A stretch of DNA of 64,000 nt from UBA1402 sp964488495. Its GTDB lineage: Bacteria; Bacteroidota; Bacteroidia; Bacteroidales; UBA1402. This document shows, one piece after another, positions 61,745 to 64,000 of the stretch. The notes below the pieces were generated by a model. It ran no database searches, was not told the DNA's origin, and saw only the letters and a list, made by a program, of their open reading frames with translations. The stretch is from positions 1 through 64,000 of the forward strand of contig CAZAUQ010000004.1 in the NCBI GenBank assembly GCA_964488495.1. The letters run 5' to 3'. Position 1 is the stretch's first letter. The number at the start of each line of letters is the position of its first letter. The position numbers and the translations under genes are program-made.

Positions 61745-62734
61745 TTAAAAAGGCCGGATGCCCATAATGTGGCGTACTTCGCGCAGGGTGGCGGAAGCGC
61801 TGGCACGTGCTTTCTCAGCACCGTTAGCAGCCACTTTGCGCAGGTAATCTTCGTTGTTATATATTTCCAGGTAGCGTTCACGGATAGGAGTGGTGAGTGC
61901 GATGATATCCGCGGCCAATTGTTTTTTGAGGTCTCCGTAGCGAATGCTGCAGTTATTCCATTGTTCTTCAAAATAGTCCACCGTGTCCTTGCCCGAAACA
62001 TTGCGCAGTATAACAAAGAGGTTTTCGATGGCTTCAGGTTTGGGAGAATTTGGTGCCTCGGGCCCCACATCGGTAAGTGCTTTCATCACCTTCTTTTGAA
62101 TAAGCTTAGGATCTTCGCACAAAAAGATGCAATTGCCTTCGGATTTGCCCATTTTGCCGCTGCCGTCCAGACCTGGAATTTTAATTAGTTCCTGGTCGAA
62201 ATTGTAGGGTTTGGGTTCAGTAAAAAAATTCACCTCGTACAAATTGTTGAAACGCCGGGCAAAACGCCGGGTGAGTTCCAGGTGTTGTTCCTGGTCTTTG
62301 CCCACGGGCACCTTGTCAGCGTTGTGCTGCAAGATGTCTGCAGCCATCAGAGTTGGATAGGTGAGCAGGCCGGCATTCACGTTTTCGGGTTGTTTCCGGG
62401 CTTTTTCTTTGAAAGAGGTGGTTTTGGCCAGCTCGCCCATGTAGGCGTGCATATTGAGCAAGAGATAAAGCTCCAGGGTTTCGGGAACATCGCTTTGCAC
62501 GTAAATAGTGGCTACATCGGGATCGATTCCTACAGCCAGATACTCACAAAGGATATCTTTCACATTTGCGTGCAGGAATTTAGGATCCGGGTGTGTGGTA
62601 AGAGAATGGTAATCTGCGATAAAAAAGAAGCAACGATTTTCGTGTTGCATCCGGACAAAATTGCGCAGAGCGCCAAAATAGTTACCCAGATGCAGATGCC
62701 CTGTGGAGCGTATTCCGCTTAAAACTGTATCCAT
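61745..62734 (-). CDS. trpS: tryptophanyl-tRNA synthetase
   Basis: Charges tRNA-Trp. The 329 residues show the class I signature SGIRSTGHLHLGNYFGAL near the N-terminus and the KMSKS-type motif as GKMGKSEGNCI. MAADILQHNADKVPVGKDQ forms part of the active site. The ATG at 62734 (MDTVLSGI) is preferred; the frame extends 7 codons upstream to a TTG that lies inside the -7 box. Confidence 0.96.
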   Translation of the reverse strand: MDTVLSGIRSTGHLHLGNYFGALRNFVRMQHENRCFFFIADYHSLTTHPDPKFLHANVKDILCEYLAVGIDPDVATIYVQSDVPETLELYLLLNMHAYMGELAKTTSFKEKARKQPENVNAGLLTYPTLMAADILQHNADKVPVGKDQEQHLELTRRFARRFNNLYEVNFFTEPKPYNFDQELIKIPGLDGSGKMGKSEGNCIFLCEDPKLIQKKVMKALTDVGPEAPNSPKPEAIENLFVILRNVSGKDTVDYFEEQWNNCSIRYGDLKKQLAADIIALTTPIRERYLEIYNNEDYLRKVAANGAEKARASASATLREVRHIMGIRPF

Positions 62735-62752
62735 TTCTATTAAATTGAGCTG

Positions 62753-62760
62753 CAAAGGTA
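62753..62760 (-). promoter_or_regulatory. trpS -7 element (TACCTTTG)
   Basis: Minus-strand TAnnTTTG match 18 bases before the trpS ATG, within the 59-base gap after argF'. No Trp leader peptide or T-box was seen. Confidence 0.65.
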
Positions 62761-62793
62761 CGTTTTTCGGTGGAATTTATAAAGCAGCCTATT

Positions 62794-63753
62794 TCATTTA
62801 TTTAAACCTTCGAGGATGCGTTTTAGTACAGTCTGGGCCGAAAATTCCCTGTTGGCGGCTTCGGGGATAACAATCGAGCGAGGTCCTTCGATTACCTCGT
62901 CGCTCACAATCATGTTTCGTCTTACAGGCAGGCAATGCATAAAACGGGCATCGTTGGTCAGGGCCATCTTTTTACTGTCGATGGTCCAGGAACGATCCTG
63001 GCTAAGAATCTTACCGTAATTCGGATCGGCAAAAGCCGCCCAGTTTTTGGCGTACACAAAGTCTGCACCCTCCAGGGCTTTGTCTTGATCGTATTCGATC
63101 CTGGCTTTGCCGGAAAATTCAGGAGCCAGCTCATAGCCCCGGGGATGGGTAATGACGAAGTCATAATCGCATAGGTTCATAGTTTCTGCAAAGCTGTTGG
63201 GAACTGCCTGAGGCAGGGCTTTGGGATGAGGAGCCCATGTAAGTACCACTTTGGGGCGTGCTGTTTCCTTGAATTCTTCGATAGTAATAAGGTCGGCAAA
63301 ACTTTGCAGTGGATGGCGGGTAGCAGCCTCCATGCTGAAAACCGGCTTGCCGGAATAGTGCATAAACTGGCTTAGTATTTTTTCGGAATAATCGTCGGCT
63401 TTGCTTTCGAAGCGGGCAAAGGAACGCACACCGATCACATCGCAGTAGGAACCCATCACCGGGATGGCTTCGAGCAGGTGTTCCGATTTATCTCCGTCCA
63501 TTATGACGCCACGTTCGGTTTCGAGCTTCCAGGCTCCCTGGTTTACATCGAGTACCATAACATTCATTCCCAGATTCATGGCTGCCTTTTGAGTACTCAG
63601 GCGCGTTCTCAGGCTGGAGTTGAAAAACAACATCAATAAGGTCTTGTTTTTGCCCAGGTTTTGCCAGGCGAAAGGATTGGCTTTGATCTGCAGGGCTTCG
63701 CTGACTGCGGCTTTGAGGTCGCCCAGGTCGCTGATGCTGGTAAAATGTCTCAT
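62794..63753 (-). CDS. argF': N-acyl (succinyl/acetyl) ornithine carbamoyltransferase
   Basis: Carbamoylates N-succinyl- or N-acetylornithine in the Bacteroidota arginine pathway. The 319 residues have the carbamoyl-phosphate motif FFNSSLRTRLSTQKAAMNLG, the second motif MEAATRHPLQSFADLITIEE, and FMHCLPVRRNMIVSDEVIE near the C-terminus. The overall pattern is of the B. fragilis ArgF' type rather than classical OTCase. The 80s loop reads IMDGDKSEHLLEA (Ser90). The start codon overlaps the proA stop by one base (TAATG). Confidence 0.92.
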   Translation of the reverse strand: MRHFTSISDLGDLKAAVSEALQIKANPFAWQNLGKNKTLLMLFFNSSLRTRLSTQKAAMNLGMNVMVLDVNQGAWKLETERGVIMDGDKSEHLLEAIPVMGSYCDVIGVRSFARFESKADDYSEKILSQFMHYSGKPVFSMEAATRHPLQSFADLITIEEFKETARPKVVLTWAPHPKALPQAVPNSFAETMNLCDYDFVITHPRGYELAPEFSGKARIEYDQDKALEGADFVYAKNWAAFADPNYGKILSQDRSWTIDSKKMALTNDARFMHCLPVRRNMIVSDEVIEGPRSIVIPEAANREFSAQTVLKRILEGLNK

Positions 63754-64000
63754 TATTTTGAACGAATTTGTCCGTTGCCGGTAATTAAATATTTGTAAGT
63801 AGTAATTTCTTTTAAGGCCATCGGGCCTCTGGCATGCAGCTTTTGCGTGCTGATGCCAATTTCGGCTCCCAGGCCGAATTGAGCACCGTCGGTAAAGGCG
63901 GTCGATACATTTACATAAACGCAGGCCGCATCTACCCGTTTACAAAAGAGTCTGGACTGTTCTGGGTCTTCGCAGACGATAGCTTCGCTGTGTCCCGATG
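63753..64000 (-). CDS. proA: gamma-glutamyl phosphate reductase, C-terminal part (runs off window)
   Basis: Second step of proline synthesis. Translating the minus strand from the right edge gives about 81 residues including VDAACVYVNVSTAFTDGAQF and GLGAEIGISTQKLHARGPMA, the highly conserved ProA C-terminus, ending NGQIRSK. The stop TAA shares one base with the ATG of argF', so proA and argF' are translationally coupled. The N-terminal part lies beyond the window. Confidence 0.93.
   Translation of the reverse strand, partial: SGHSEAIVCEDPEQSRLFCKRVDAACVYVNVSTAFTDGAQFGLGAEIGISTQKLHARGPMALKEITTYKYLITGNGQIRSK

Overview
The window is a densely coding stretch of a Bacteroidota chromosome, most likely order Bacteroidales. 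The evidence: seventeen gene starts are preceded by the TAnnTTTG -7 element of this phylum, two with a TTTG box 19 bases upstream; Shine-Dalgarno sites are mostly absent; PurL is a single large chain; arginine synthesis uses the acyl-ornithine type of carbamoyltransferase; and the PPIase/OstA/mutL cluster is typical of the group. There are about 50 protein genes. I see no rRNA, tRNA, CRISPR array, insertion sequence or prophage. No gap without a gene exceeds 300 bases; the largest is 269 bases, between ahcY and rnr.

Layout. 0-5.2 kb (+): the 3' part of an RsuA/RluB-type pseudouridine synthase with a repetitive N-terminal tail, then asnS, rnz and a secreted GHL10-type glycosidase. 5.2-9.9 kb (-): purL followed by two overlapping chromate-transporter half genes. 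10-17.1 kb: a CBM9-like gene, an MBL hydrolase (-), rfbD with a GH105 lipoprotein, mdh with a strong terminator, then SPOR protein, folE and a 2-hydroxyacid dehydrogenase. 17.3-22.2 kb: a PgpH-type 7TM-HD phosphodiesterase (-), gltX and waaA (+).

22.2-37.2 kb is a glycan region: flippase (-), GT2 and UDP-xylose synthase (+), then a ten-gene minus-strand run that starts with ahcY. It continues through an FkbM methyltransferase, a TIGR00180 glycosyltransferase, a DUF115-like protein, a methyltransferase, a GT4, another glycosyltransferase, YfhO, a GT2 and a last methyltransferase. S-adenosylhomocysteine hydrolase thus heads a run with three putative SAM-dependent methyltransferases. Its middle (about 31.0-33.8 kb) looks poorer in G+C than the flanks.

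37.4-47.3 kb (-) is an envelope-biogenesis and nucleic-acid operon: a 638-aa PPIase, a PPIase-less SurA-like protein, SurA, an OstA/LptA-like protein, a small membrane protein, mutL, and an RNase R that appears to lack both cold-shock domains. 47.3-52.9 kb (-): recQ, clpX, clpP and tig, with tig transcribed from a promoter that overlaps the divergent promoter of a CPBP protease gene. 53.0-57.0 kb (+): CPBP protease, a RACo-like ferredoxin/ASKHA protein, and glutamine synthetase. 57.1-64 kb: a four-domain CoA-disulfide reductase/rhodanese/TusA/DsrE fusion (-), a putative manganese transporter (+), trpS with a DMT exporter (-), and proA (partial) with argF' (-).

The items most worth a second look are the shortened RNase R, the ahcY-led methylation/glycosylation operon, the sulfur-carrier fusion, the overlapping tig/CPBP promoters with a structured tig leader, and a strong plus-strand terminator between ahcY and rnr that no annotated gene explains.
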